From Methylovirgula sp. (GTDB taxonomy: Bacteria > Pseudomonadota > Alphaproteobacteria > Rhizobiales > Beijerinckiaceae): a stretch of 12,121 nt of DNA. The stretch spans positions 1-12,121 of the forward strand of contig JASHVQ010000180.1 in the NCBI GenBank assembly GCA_030044485.1. Direction: 5' to 3'. Shown here piece by piece: positions 1 through 6,285 of the stretch (position 1 is its first letter; every line of letters begins with the position of its first letter). The notes beneath the pieces were generated by a model. That model worked only from the letters and a program-made list of their open reading frames with translations, was not told the DNA's origin and did no database searches. The position numbers were made by a program, and so were the translations under genes.

Positions 1-190
1 CCTGGCCGATCGGCTCCGCCGCGGCCTTCGATGCCTCGTCGACCAGAATGCTGCGAAGCCGCGCAATGTCGGACGCGGCGACTTGCCAATAAACGAAGCC
101 GAAGACGGCGCAGGTCGTTGCCGTGACCACCAAGGCAAAGACGACGGCGAGCCGGAAGGCCGTCGAGCGAAAGATCTCAATCGTCCGCAT
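1..190 (-). CDS. Sensor histidine kinase, N-terminal part only (gene runs off the window's left edge)
   Basis: Only the first 63 codons are inside the window. The reading frame starts MRTIEIFRSTAFRLAVVF and has a basic start followed by a hydrophobic stretch at about residues 12-35, which is the usual first membrane helix of an inner-membrane sensor kinase. After it comes a periplasm-like segment (VAASDIARLRSILVDEAS). No kinase motif is visible because the rest is outside the window, so the assignment rests mainly on context. The ATG overlaps the end of the response-regulator gene by 14 bases, the classic arrangement of translationally coupled two-component genes. The signal it senses cannot be told from this part. 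Confidence 0.75.
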   Translation of the reverse strand, partial: MRTIEIFRSTAFRLAVVFALVVTATTCAVFGFVYWQVAASDIARLRSILVDEASKAAAEPIGQ

Positions 191-914
191 GCAGCATGAA
201 TCCCGCGGCGCGAACCGTCTCGATCAGCGGCGCCTCGCCGGGCGCATCGATCTTGCGCCGCAGCTTGCCGATGTGCACATCGACGACGTTGGTCTGCGGC
301 AGGGTGCGGTAGTGCCAGACATCTTCAAGCAGCATGGCGCGGGTGATGATCTGGTTCGGACGCCGCATGAAATATTCGAGCAGGTTGAATTCGCGCGGCA
401 GCAGATGCAGAACCTTGTCGCCGCGCCGCACGCTGCGGTCGATAAGGTCCATGGTCAGCGGGCCCACCTTGAGGCTGGTCGCGCGCGCGTCGCTGGCGCG
501 CCGCCGCAGGGCTTCGATGCGCGCGACCAGTTCGTCCATCGCGAAGGGCTTGGCGAGATAATCGTCGCCGCCGGCCTTCAATCCATGGATCCGCTCGTCG
601 ACCGAGGAGAGAGCGCTGATGACGAGCATCGGAACGCGGTTGCCTTCGCCGCGCAAACGTTCGATCGCCGCCAAACTGTCGGCCCCCTTGAGCATCCGAT
701 CGACGATCATCACCGTGGGCGAATGGTTGCGCAACGCCGCGAGCATCTCGGCTTCGGTTTCGGCGATGCGGACCGAGTAGCCCTGACGCTCCAAGGCAAG
801 CGAAATTTCCTGGGCCATGTCGAATTCGTCCTCGACCAGGAGAATCCGGGTTCTTTCGGTGGATTTTTCGGCCACTGGTTGTCGGTTGCGAAGCGCGAGT
901 ATCTTTATCGGCAT
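177..914 (-). CDS. OmpR/PhoB-family two-component response regulator
   Basis: Predicted 245-residue transcription factor. The receiver domain spans about residues 22-138, with acidic pair E28/D29, phospho-acceptor D72 (in MIVDRMLKG), switch Ser100 and conserved K122 (in LAKPF). The winged-helix DNA-binding domain spans about 145-243, with LLPREFNLLEYF, the recognition-helix region NVVDVHIGKLRRKID and the terminal TVRAAGFML. An upstream in-frame ATG at 1076 would add 54 Arg/Gly/Pro-rich residues that do not look like a domain. The ATG at 914 sits 7 bases after a GAGG and gives a normal family length, so I chose it. The partner kinase gene follows with a 14-base overlap. By family, the kinase would phosphorylate D72 and the dimer would then bind direct repeats near promoters. 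The divergent outer-membrane protein gene is a natural candidate target, but that is inference. Confidence 0.93.
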   Translation of the reverse strand: MPIKILALRNRQPVAEKSTERTRILLVEDEFDMAQEISLALERQGYSVRIAETEAEMLAALRNHSPTVMIVDRMLKGADSLAAIERLRGEGNRVPMLVISALSSVDERIHGLKAGGDDYLAKPFAMDELVARIEALRRRASDARATSLKVGPLTMDLIDRSVRRGDKVLHLLPREFNLLEYFMRRPNQIITRAMLLEDVWHYRTLPQTNVVDVHIGKLRRKIDAPGEAPLIETVRAAGFMLHADD

Positions 915-1194
915 GGCGCCGCCTCGGGTTCCGGGAACAGGCGGCGTGCTCTGTTTTGCGCCCGAATAAGAAGGTTGTGCGACGCTTCCCCCAAAAGGCG
1001 TCCAAGTGGAGACAAAATATCTCTTTTCGGCGCCCGGGAGAGAAATATATCGCCTTCTTCCCCTGAGCCGGCGCATCTCGCAAACCCTGCCCGTGCCCGG
1101 CGGCGTCGCCCTTAGTCAAGTCATCTCATAGACTTAGGATTGTTGCCCCGATCTCACAGATTGCGACGAAAACCGAGCGGACGCGAGAACGCCA

Positions 1195-1223
1195 TTGACC
1201 TAAGCTATATCTCAAGGAATATA
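1195..1223 (+). promoter_or_regulatory. Candidate sigma-70-type promoter for the outer-membrane protein gene
   Basis: TTGACC at 1195-1200 is a good -35 match (5 of 6 to TTGACA). About 16-18 bases downstream lies the AT-rich stretch GAATATAG (1217-1224), which could serve as a -10, though its match to TATAAT is weak. The distance to the TTG start at 1252 is right for a short leader. It overlaps the inverted repeat at 1204-1225. Confidence 0.35.
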
Positions 1224-1225
1224 GC
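1204..1225. repeat. Operator-like inverted repeat, 7-base arms with an 8-base spacer
   Basis: GCTATAT (1204-1210) and ATATAGC (1219-1225) are perfect reverse complements separated by CTCAAGGA. The arms fall in the spacer and -10 region of the candidate promoter for the outer-membrane protein gene, so a dimeric regulator bound here could block or modulate transcription. The 15-base centre-to-centre distance is longer than the 10-11 bases of a standard two-turn operator. The bound factor is unknown. Confidence 0.45.
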
Positions 1226-1251
1226 ATCGGGGATTAAGTGGGGGGCATCCG

Positions 1252-2187
1252 TTGAAAATTCGATGGCTCATAGCAGCGGCGGCAGCGCTTGCGCCCGCCT
1301 GCGCACAGGCTCAGTCGCTTCCGGCGCCGCCGGATGGATATTTATTTTCGGGTCCGCCCTTCTCTTCGTGGCTCGACATGGTTTCGGCCACGCAGGCGGC
1401 GCAGCCCAGTTGGATGACGCCGCTCGTCACCGTCACCCCGCGCCTCGAACAAGAATTCCGGTTCGATTTCTATGACCAGCAAAACGGCACCGGCAGCCAA
1501 GGCAACGGCCAACACATCTTCAGCTATGGCGGCCCCGGTGGTCCAAGGGTAGAGTTTATCCCCGCCTCGAATTGGGAAGTTATCTTGGCGCCGCCGCCCT
1601 ACGAGACCGCCACCGGCCCCAAGGGCGACGTGCAAGGCGTCGGCGATTGGCCGGCATTTCTTGTCAAATACCGCTTCCTCGCCGCCAATAAGGAAAACGG
1701 CGATTACATCCTTACCGGCTTCTTTCAGATGTCGGACCCGCTCGGCACGGCAGGGAAAATTTCAAACAATGTCCTGACCGCGCAGCCGACGCTTGCCGGC
1801 GGCAAGGGCTTTGGCGATTTCGACATTCAGTCGACGCTCAGCGTGCAAGTTCCGGTCGGCGCGCTCTATTCGTCGGGCAACACGCCGGCAACGAATATGG
1901 CCAATTTCGGCGATCCCATACTTTCGAACACCACGTTCCAATATCATTTCATGCAATACTTTTGGCCGGAACTCGAGGTCAATTACGAGCACTGGCCGAA
2001 CGGGGAGCACGCCGGCCTCAGCCAAGTCTTGCTCACGCCGGGCATCATATTCGGGCGCTTCAAGATCGGCCAGGACAGCCCGACTCGGGCGGTCAACCTG
2101 ATCTTCGGCGTCGGCTATCAGGTTGCCGTGGCGCAGAATCCGGTCACCCAGAACAATCTGGTCGCCACGGCACGGCTCACCTTCTAG
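1252..2187 (+). CDS. Secreted outer-membrane beta-barrel protein of unknown function (TTG start)
   Basis: 311 residues. The start is TTG, since no in-frame ATG or GTG precedes the signal peptide; a G-run (1240-1245) 6 bases upstream may serve as a weak ribosome binding site. Residues 1-20 form a clear Sec signal peptide (MKIRWLIAAAAALAP then ACAQA) with cleavage after AQA. The mature part has alternating aromatic/hydrophobic strands rich in Gly, Asn, Phe and Tyr (for example EQEFRFDFY, FLVKYRFL, TFQYHFMQYF, VNLIFGVGYQVAV) and ends in Phe (ATARLTF), the C-terminal signature recognised by the Bam outer-membrane assembly machinery. The pattern resembles transporter-like barrels grouped with the phenol-degradation MetA family, but I cannot confirm membership. 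It is divergent from a two-component system that may control it. Substrate unknown. Confidence 0.72.
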   Translation: MKIRWLIAAAAALAPACAQAQSLPAPPDGYLFSGPPFSSWLDMVSATQAAQPSWMTPLVTVTPRLEQEFRFDFYDQQNGTGSQGNGQHIFSYGGPGGPRVEFIPASNWEVILAPPPYETATGPKGDVQGVGDWPAFLVKYRFLAANKENGDYILTGFFQMSDPLGTAGKISNNVLTAQPTLAGGKGFGDFDIQSTLSVQVPVGALYSSGNTPATNMANFGDPILSNTTFQYHFMQYFWPELEVNYEHWPNGEHAGLSQVLLTPGIIFGRFKIGQDSPTRAVNLIFGVGYQVAVAQNPVTQNNLVATARLTF

Positions 2188-2245
2188 CTGCGGCGGTGAC
2201 GGCGCCCACGGACGGCGTTCCAGTCACGATGCGCCTCGCCCAAGC

Positions 2246-2956
2246 CTACTGGCTGGTTTGCACGCCGCTGCACTCGGCATCGACCCGCTGCAGCGCCTCC
2301 GACAGGCCGGCGAGCGAATAGCTGTCCGTCGTCGTGTGGCCCTTGGTCGACGTGGCTTTGACGACGAGCTGCGAGCTCTTTTTCAGCGTCTTGATGAACT
2401 CGGGCTCCTGCGCCGGGTTCTTGATCCAGGCGTCCGAGCCCTTGGAGATGAGCTCGAAGCTCGCGCCGTCGACGTCGGCCCTGGCGTCGCCCCCGTCCTT
2501 CATCGGAAAGCCCATCATGATCGAGACTTCGTTGTGAATATTCTCGCCCGGCCGGCTCGAGACGAAGATATAGGCGGGATCGCGCTTGAGATTTTCGGGC
2601 TTGCGCTCTTTCGGCTGGGCAAGTGCATAGCACGTCTTGTCCTTGTCGCCCTGCGCGAGAAACGCGCCCCAATCGCCGAAGCTCGCAAGTTGCACGGGCT
2701 TGGCCGAAGCTTCCGGAGCGGCGCCGGCGTCCGCCGTGCTCTCCTTGCTTTTTTTGGAGGCGCTGCGCGAGGCTTGCGCCTTCGCCGATTTGCTCGACTT
2801 TGCTTTGGCCGTTTTGGCGCTTCTATGTTTGAGCGAATGTTTCGCAGGGCCGCTGTCGTCGGCCGCCATTGTCGCCTGTTGCGCCAACCCCGCCGCTGCG
2901 CCGAATCCGAACAGCAGAATAGCGGCGACCAACATCAGTCGAAGAGAGCGAATCAT
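2246..2956 (-). CDS. IalB-family (invasion-associated locus B) periplasmic protein with a Lys/Ser/Ala-rich linker
   Basis: 236 residues. A Sec signal peptide at 1-25 (MIRSLRLMLVAAILLFGFGA, cleavage near GLA|QQ) sends it to the periplasm. Residues about 36-72 are a low-complexity linker of Lys, Ser and Ala. From about 88 to 230 lies an IalB-type domain: FGDWGAFLA, KTCYALAQPKERKP, YIFVSSRPGE, NEVSIMMGFPMKDG, AWIKNP, STKGHTTTDSYSLAGLSEAL and a final Cys. C109 and C229 could form a disulfide. IalB is named from Bartonella invasion, but the family is widespread in non-pathogenic Hyphomicrobiales, where its role is undefined, so no virulence role should be inferred. The gene converges with the outer-membrane protein gene (58 bases between stops) and lies 143 bases after the DUF1223 gene on the same strand. 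Confidence 0.88.
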   Translation of the reverse strand: MIRSLRLMLVAAILLFGFGAAAGLAQQATMAADDSGPAKHSLKHRSAKTAKAKSSKSAKAQASRSASKKSKESTADAGAAPEASAKPVQLASFGDWGAFLAQGDKDKTCYALAQPKERKPENLKRDPAYIFVSSRPGENIHNEVSIMMGFPMKDGGDARADVDGASFELISKGSDAWIKNPAQEPEFIKTLKKSSQLVVKATSTKGHTTTDSYSLAGLSEALQRVDAECSGVQTSQ

Positions 2957-3099
2957 TCCGGGAAGATACCTTTTTTAGGCTTTTGACACTCGGCCGGCCA
3001 GCGCGAGCCGATGTCGGGCTTGGCAATCCGCATCGATGAAATTGCATGAAAACCAGCGATCCAGGCAAAATTCGGACTTAAAGCCAGCCGAAGGCGCGC

Positions 3100-3837
3100 T
3101 CAGAGCCCCACGCCCTTGGCCGCGCCGAGGATGGCGCCGGGTTCCTGTTCGGAACCTTGCTGCACGAGCACGATGTAGCCTTCGCCCGCGCCTTTGAGCT
3201 CGGTGAGCTTGATGCTCTCCGGCTTGCCTTCCCATTCAGCGACCTTGTGAATGGCGCGCACGACGTTCGTGTAGGTGAGGCTACGCCCGGAATTCTCGCC
3301 GCGTCCGATCATCACGGTTTTTGATTTGATGACGCGCAGAACATAGACATTGGCGGACAGGTTGCTGCCCGCGCCGATGTCAACCTGCAAGATGCCGCCC
3401 GCTTCATGCAATGCGACCGGTACGCTCAGCGCGCTTCGGCTGTGCTTGCCGATCTCGAAGGCCCGATCGATGGCTTGCTTGTCGCTGCCGACCGTATCCG
3501 TCAGCCCATCGACGATAGCCTCGGGCGTATAGACGTGGCCTTCGCCGAGCGCCGCCGCATAGGCCTTCTGGCGCGCCGTGAATGCGGGCGAGGCGAGCGT
3601 ATCCTTCCAGCCGATAAAGTCCCAGTAATCGATCGGGAAGCTCAAGGCGACGATCGACGGATCGGCGGCAAGCTTGGAGAGCAGATGATCGGCGGGCGGG
3701 CAAGACGAGCAGCCCTGCGAGGTGAACAATTCCACGACGCCCGAAACGTCGGGCGCACTCGCGGCACGCGCCAAGCCGCCGACCGTGAGGAGCAGGATGA
3801 ATAGGCCGTGGCGGGCGAGAAGGCTGGCCGGAGGCAT
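3100..3837 (-). CDS. DUF1223-family exported thioredoxin-like protein
   Basis: 245 residues from the ATG at 3837. An in-frame ATG at 3921 would add 28 residues before a good signal peptide (LFILLLTVGGLARAASA), so the inner start is preferred; neither has a strong ribosome binding site. After the signal peptide comes the DUF1223 signature VVELFTSQGCSSCPPAD, with a CxxC pair at C43/C46 in a thioredoxin-like context, then FPIDYWDFIGWKD and TPEAIVDG, also family-typical. The CxxC suggests a periplasmic redox role, but the function of the family has not been established. The gene reads in the same direction as the downstream ialB-like gene. The 115 bases between this start and the mltB stop contain no gene. 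Confidence 0.85.
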   Translation of the reverse strand: MPPASLLARHGLFILLLTVGGLARAASAPDVSGVVELFTSQGCSSCPPADHLLSKLAADPSIVALSFPIDYWDFIGWKDTLASPAFTARQKAYAAALGEGHVYTPEAIVDGLTDTVGSDKQAIDRAFEIGKHSRSALSVPVALHEAGGILQVDIGAGSNLSANVYVLRVIKSKTVMIGRGENSGRSLTYTNVVRAIHKVAEWEGKPESIKLTELKGAGEGYIVLVQQGSEQEPGAILGAAKGVGL

Positions 3838-3952
3838 GTCGATGAGCGAGGTTTTGCCGCAAACTAGAGCAAGAGCCGCCCCGCGCCAGTCAATTCCCGG
3901 TGAGCCGGGGGCAGCCCGCAAGTCATTCGCGGAAAAAACAAATCACAGTTGC

Positions 3953-5134
3953 TTAGTGCGCGCGCAGGGCGGCGAGCAGCGACTGGCTTGCCCGGCCGTC
4001 AGGCTTCATGCCGGAGCGTGCCTGGAAATCGGCGATCGCCGCCTGCGTCTTGCGGCCCAGGACGCCGTCGATCTTGCCATCGAGATCATAGCCGTGGCGA
4101 ATGAGCAGAGCCTGGACTTCACGCCGTCCGGCGCGCGAAAGGCCCGGATCGTTGGTTGGCCAGGGCGTGACGATCGGGCCCTTGCCGCGCAGCCGGTCGG
4201 AAAGAAGCGCGGTCGCCAGAGCGTAGGAATCGGCCGGGTTATAGGAAAAGATCACATCGAAATTGCGCGTCACCAAAAAGGCCGGCCCTTGCGGGCCGGC
4301 AGGCAGGAACAGCCCGACCCTCGTACTTCCCGTGAGCGGCGAGCCGTCGATGCGGGCGATGCCGCGCGCCGCCCAGGCCGACAGGGATCGTTTGTCGCGC
4401 CGCCCCGAAGGGCCCCGATAATTCGCCGGCAGCCTGACTTCGAAACCCCAGGACAAGCCGGGGATCCAGCCGTAGTGACGCAAATAATTGGCGGTCGAGC
4501 CGAGGGCGTCGGGGATCGACGTAATGTCGCGATTGCCGTCGCCGTCGAGGTCGACCGCGAGCCGCAAAAACGTCGAGGGCATGAATTGCGTATGGCCGAA
4601 GGCGCCCGCCCACGAGCCGACGAAATTGGAAGGATCGGCGTCGCCTTCGCCGACTATGCGCATCGCCGCGAGGAATTCACGCCGGTAATAGTCGGGACGG
4701 CGGCTCGCCGAGCAGGCGAGGCTGGCGAGCGATTGCAGGATCGGCCGCGAGCCGGAATTCTTTCCGAAGTTCGACTCGATGCCCCAGATCGAAGCGATGA
4801 CGGAGGCGGGGACGCCGTAGCGCTGTTGCGCCACATCGAGCCAATGGCTCCAGCGCCGCATGGCGGCACGCCCGTCGGCGATGCGCTCATCGTCGACGAG
4901 GCCGGCGATATAGTCCCAGATCGGCGTCACGAATTCCGGCTGTTCGTTCTCGAATTCGAGCACGTCGGGATCGAAGGCGAGATTCCGCGTCGCCGCGGCG
5001 ACGACCTGCGGCGCGATGCCCTCGGCCTCGGAACTGGCCTTCAATCCATCGAGACAGGATCGGAAATCGGCGTGCGCCGGCATCGACGCGCAGAGCGCGG
5101 CAAGCAGTGCACCAGCCATCGAGAATCGCAGCAT
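3953..5134 (-). CDS. MltB-type lytic murein transglycosylase (GH103) with C-terminal peptidoglycan-binding domain
   Basis: 393 residues. It cleaves the MurNAc-GlcNAc bond in peptidoglycan non-hydrolytically, leaving 1,6-anhydro ends. Signal peptide at 1-22 (ending MPAHA), no lipobox, so probably soluble periplasmic. The catalytic domain spans about 25-318; E120 in the motif GIESNFG is the expected catalytic acid. GAFGHTQFMPSTF (178-190) and the acidic loop DLDGDGNRD (195-203), which resembles the calcium-binding EF-hand loop of E. coli Slt35/MltB, support the family. About 333-391 is a PG_binding_1 domain (VQALLIRHGYDLDGKIDGVLG, TQAAIADFQ). The L,D-transpeptidase gene lies just upstream on the same strand, pointing to wall remodelling. 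A second in-frame ATG at codon 6 (5119) also leaves a signal peptide. Confidence 0.94.
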   Translation of the reverse strand: MLRFSMAGALLAALCASMPAHADFRSCLDGLKASSEAEGIAPQVVAAATRNLAFDPDVLEFENEQPEFVTPIWDYIAGLVDDERIADGRAAMRRWSHWLDVAQQRYGVPASVIASIWGIESNFGKNSGSRPILQSLASLACSASRRPDYYRREFLAAMRIVGEGDADPSNFVGSWAGAFGHTQFMPSTFLRLAVDLDGDGNRDITSIPDALGSTANYLRHYGWIPGLSWGFEVRLPANYRGPSGRRDKRSLSAWAARGIARIDGSPLTGSTRVGLFLPAGPQGPAFLVTRNFDVIFSYNPADSYALATALLSDRLRGKGPIVTPWPTNDPGLSRAGRREVQALLIRHGYDLDGKIDGVLGRKTQAAIADFQARSGMKPDGRASQSLLAALRAH

Positions 5135-5140
5135 GCGCGA

Positions 5141-5169
5141 ATTTTACCGCGCCGGTTGCGGCCGTTCCA
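5141..5169 (-). promoter_or_regulatory. Weak promoter candidate very close to the mltB start
   Basis: On the minus strand TAAAAT (5141-5146) matches the -10 consensus at 5 of 6 positions. With a 17-base spacer the -35 would be TGGAAC (5164-5169), a poor match. The -10 ends only 6 bases before the ATG at 5134, so transcription would begin at or next to the start codon and give a leaderless message, or serve the ATG at 5119 with a 15-base leader. Low confidence. Confidence 0.25.
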
Positions 5170-5171
5170 GG

Positions 5172-5247
5172 GCAGGCCCCGGCGTGACTTGGGGCATGGC
5201 CCCGGCCAGGCCGGGGCCTTAATGGGCGTCGACTATGCCGGGGCTGC
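5172..5247. repeat. Nested GC-rich inverted repeats (REP-like or terminator-like) between the transpeptidase and mltB genes
   Basis: The inner palindrome at 5198-5218 (GGCCCCGGCC, A, GGCCGGGGCC) can form a 9-base-pair stem with a 3-base loop. Around it lies an outer pair: GCAGGCCCCGGC at 5172-5183 and GCCGGGGCTGC at 5237-5247, reverse complements apart from one missing base. A third, competing hairpin GGGGC-ATG-GCCCC lies at 5191-5203. The core GGCCCCGG thus appears four times, two in each orientation. The structure touches the stop codon of the transpeptidase gene. It has no T-run on the minus strand, so it is either a Rho-independent-like terminator without a U tract, an mRNA-end stabiliser, or a REP element. 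Confidence 0.55.
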
Positions 5248-6026
5248 TAACCCGATCGCTTCGATCCGCCAAGCGAGGCGGTCACGCCCGGACCGAGCAC
5301 GATGACCTTCGTACCCGCCGGCGTCTGGCTGTAGAGATCGATGACGTCCTGATTGATCATCCGGATGCAGCCCGACGACACGCTGGTGCCGATTGTCCAG
5401 GGCTCGTTCGTGCCATGGATGCGGAAGAGCGTGTCCTTGTTGTCTTCCCAGAGATACATGGCGCGCGCGCCGAGCGGATTGTCGGCGCCGCCCGGCATGC
5501 CGAGCCCGCTCTGCAATTGCGACATGTAGGGTTTGATGTCCGGCTGGCGCGCGAACATTTCGGGCGGCGGATACCAGTCGGGCCATTCCTGCTTGTTGTG
5601 GATGGTAGCGACGCCGGACCAGCCGAAGCCTTCGCGGCCTACGCCCACGCCGTAGCGCATGGCGCGTCCGCCGGGCAGCACATGATAGAGATAATGATGA
5701 TCCGGATCGACAATGATCGTGCCCGGCGGTTGGTCCGTCTTATAGTCGACCTCCTTGCGCAAAAAGTCATGATTGACCTGGGTGAGATCGACGCCGGCGA
5801 TCGGATAGGGCTCATCGGTCACCGGCCCATACATCGCCGCATATTCGGGGCTGACGTCGGCTGAATATTGAGGCGTCGATCCGGCCGAAATAGGCGGCGC
5901 GGAGGGTGTCGGGGCGTTCGCCTCGACGATGGGGCTGGGATTGGTGCTCACGCAGGCGGCGAGCGAAAGCGAAAGGCCAGCGGCCAAAGCCCCGGTCAGC
6001 ATGGCGTGGCGGGTAACGAGAATCAT
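5247..6026 (-). CDS. Lipoprotein L,D-transpeptidase (YkuD domain)
   Basis: 259 residues from the ATG at 6026. It would form 3-3 peptide cross-links in peptidoglycan, or attach proteins to it, in the periplasm. A lipoprotein signal (MILVTRHAMLTGALAAG, lipobox LAAC) puts the lipidated Cys at residue 25. A Pro/Ser/Ala-rich spacer runs to about 60, and the YkuD catalytic domain covers about 102-245, with FRIHGTNEPW (H204) and the active-site motif SSGCIRM (C220). In-frame ATGs at 6227 and 6134 give longer, very basic N-ends; the 6227 start lies upstream of the best promoter candidate, and the 6134 start would bury the lipobox about 60 residues in, so I prefer 6026. No start has a strong ribosome binding site. 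The neighbouring mltB-type gene makes a wall-remodelling pair. Confidence 0.9.
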   Translation of the reverse strand: MILVTRHAMLTGALAAGLSLSLAACVSTNPSPIVEANAPTPSAPPISAGSTPQYSADVSPEYAAMYGPVTDEPYPIAGVDLTQVNHDFLRKEVDYKTDQPPGTIIVDPDHHYLYHVLPGGRAMRYGVGVGREGFGWSGVATIHNKQEWPDWYPPPEMFARQPDIKPYMSQLQSGLGMPGGADNPLGARAMYLWEDNKDTLFRIHGTNEPWTIGTSVSSGCIRMINQDVIDLYSQTPAGTKVIVLGPGVTASLGGSKRSG

Positions 6027-6167
6027 GGGCTTACTCGTCGGTTCGATGCGCTTTTTCAGTCGCTTCTTGGGTGGCTTTCGCCGGCGGAAGGCACTGAACG
6101 CGCCCCCCGAGGAGAAAATACGGCGCCGAGACATAACGGCAGCCAGGCCATTAGGTTTCGCACCTGA

Positions 6168-6194
6168 ATTAAACCGGCCCACGCCAAGGTTCAA
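6168..6194 (-). promoter_or_regulatory. Candidate promoter for the L,D-transpeptidase gene
   Basis: Reading the minus strand, TTGAAC (6189-6194) and TTTAAT (6168-6173) are separated by 15 bases, a little short of the usual 16-18. Shifting the -10 by one base to TTAATT gives 16. Transcription would start near 6160, leaving a leader of about 135 bases before the ATG at 6026. The 259-base gap (6027-6285) after the GST gene holds no gene that I can support, which agrees with a separate promoter here. Confidence 0.4.
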
Positions 6195-6285
6195 GGACGG
6201 GGTTTGGACATTGCGCGACTCGCTCATGCAACTCTACGCGCCAAACCCTTGCTGAAATCCTGCCAGGCCAAAATCGCTCTTTTCC

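Larger units (their letters stand above)
915..1251. promoter_or_regulatory. Divergent intergenic region between the response regulator and the outer-membrane protein gene
   Basis: I see no convincing gene in these 337 bases. They must carry the promoters of both divergent genes. AT-rich patches stand out against the GC-rich background at about 1012-1028, 1041-1051 and 1201-1224. A weak direct repeat, CTTAG, occurs at 1111 and 1133, 22 bases apart, which would place both copies on one face of the helix as OmpR-type regulators often require. This is short enough to be chance. The plus-strand promoter candidate and a palindrome are listed separately. Confidence 0.5.

Noticed and set aside
1017..1048. 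Imperfect inverted repeat ATATCTCT / AGAGAAATAT upstream of the response regulator
   Set aside because: Only 5 contiguous bases pair before a 2-base insertion, so it is not distinguishable from chance in an AT-rich patch.
915..1076. N-terminal extension of the response regulator
   Set aside because: 54 Arg/Gly/Pro-rich residues with no domain; the ATG at 914 has a better ribosome binding site and gives the normal family length.
123..1115. Plus-strand open frame of 330 codons
   Set aside because: Antisense to the response regulator, which has every expected motif; no ribosome binding site or domain.
2188..2245. Shared terminator between the convergent outer-membrane protein and ialB-like genes
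   Set aside because: GTGAC/GTCAC arms are too short and far apart, and there is no T-run, so I do not call a terminator.
2123..2986. Plus-strand open frame of 287 codons
   Set aside because: Opposite the IalB-family gene and overlapping the end of the outer-membrane protein gene; composition is Arg/Leu-rich without a domain.
2983..2988. TTGACA -35 box on the plus strand upstream of the ialB-like gene
   Set aside because: No -10-like element at the right spacing and no plus-strand gene downstream.
3722..5305. Plus-strand open frame of 527 codons
   Set aside because: It is antisense to the MltB-type gene, has Arg-rich composition without any domain, and arises from the lack of stops opposite a GC-rich coding frame.
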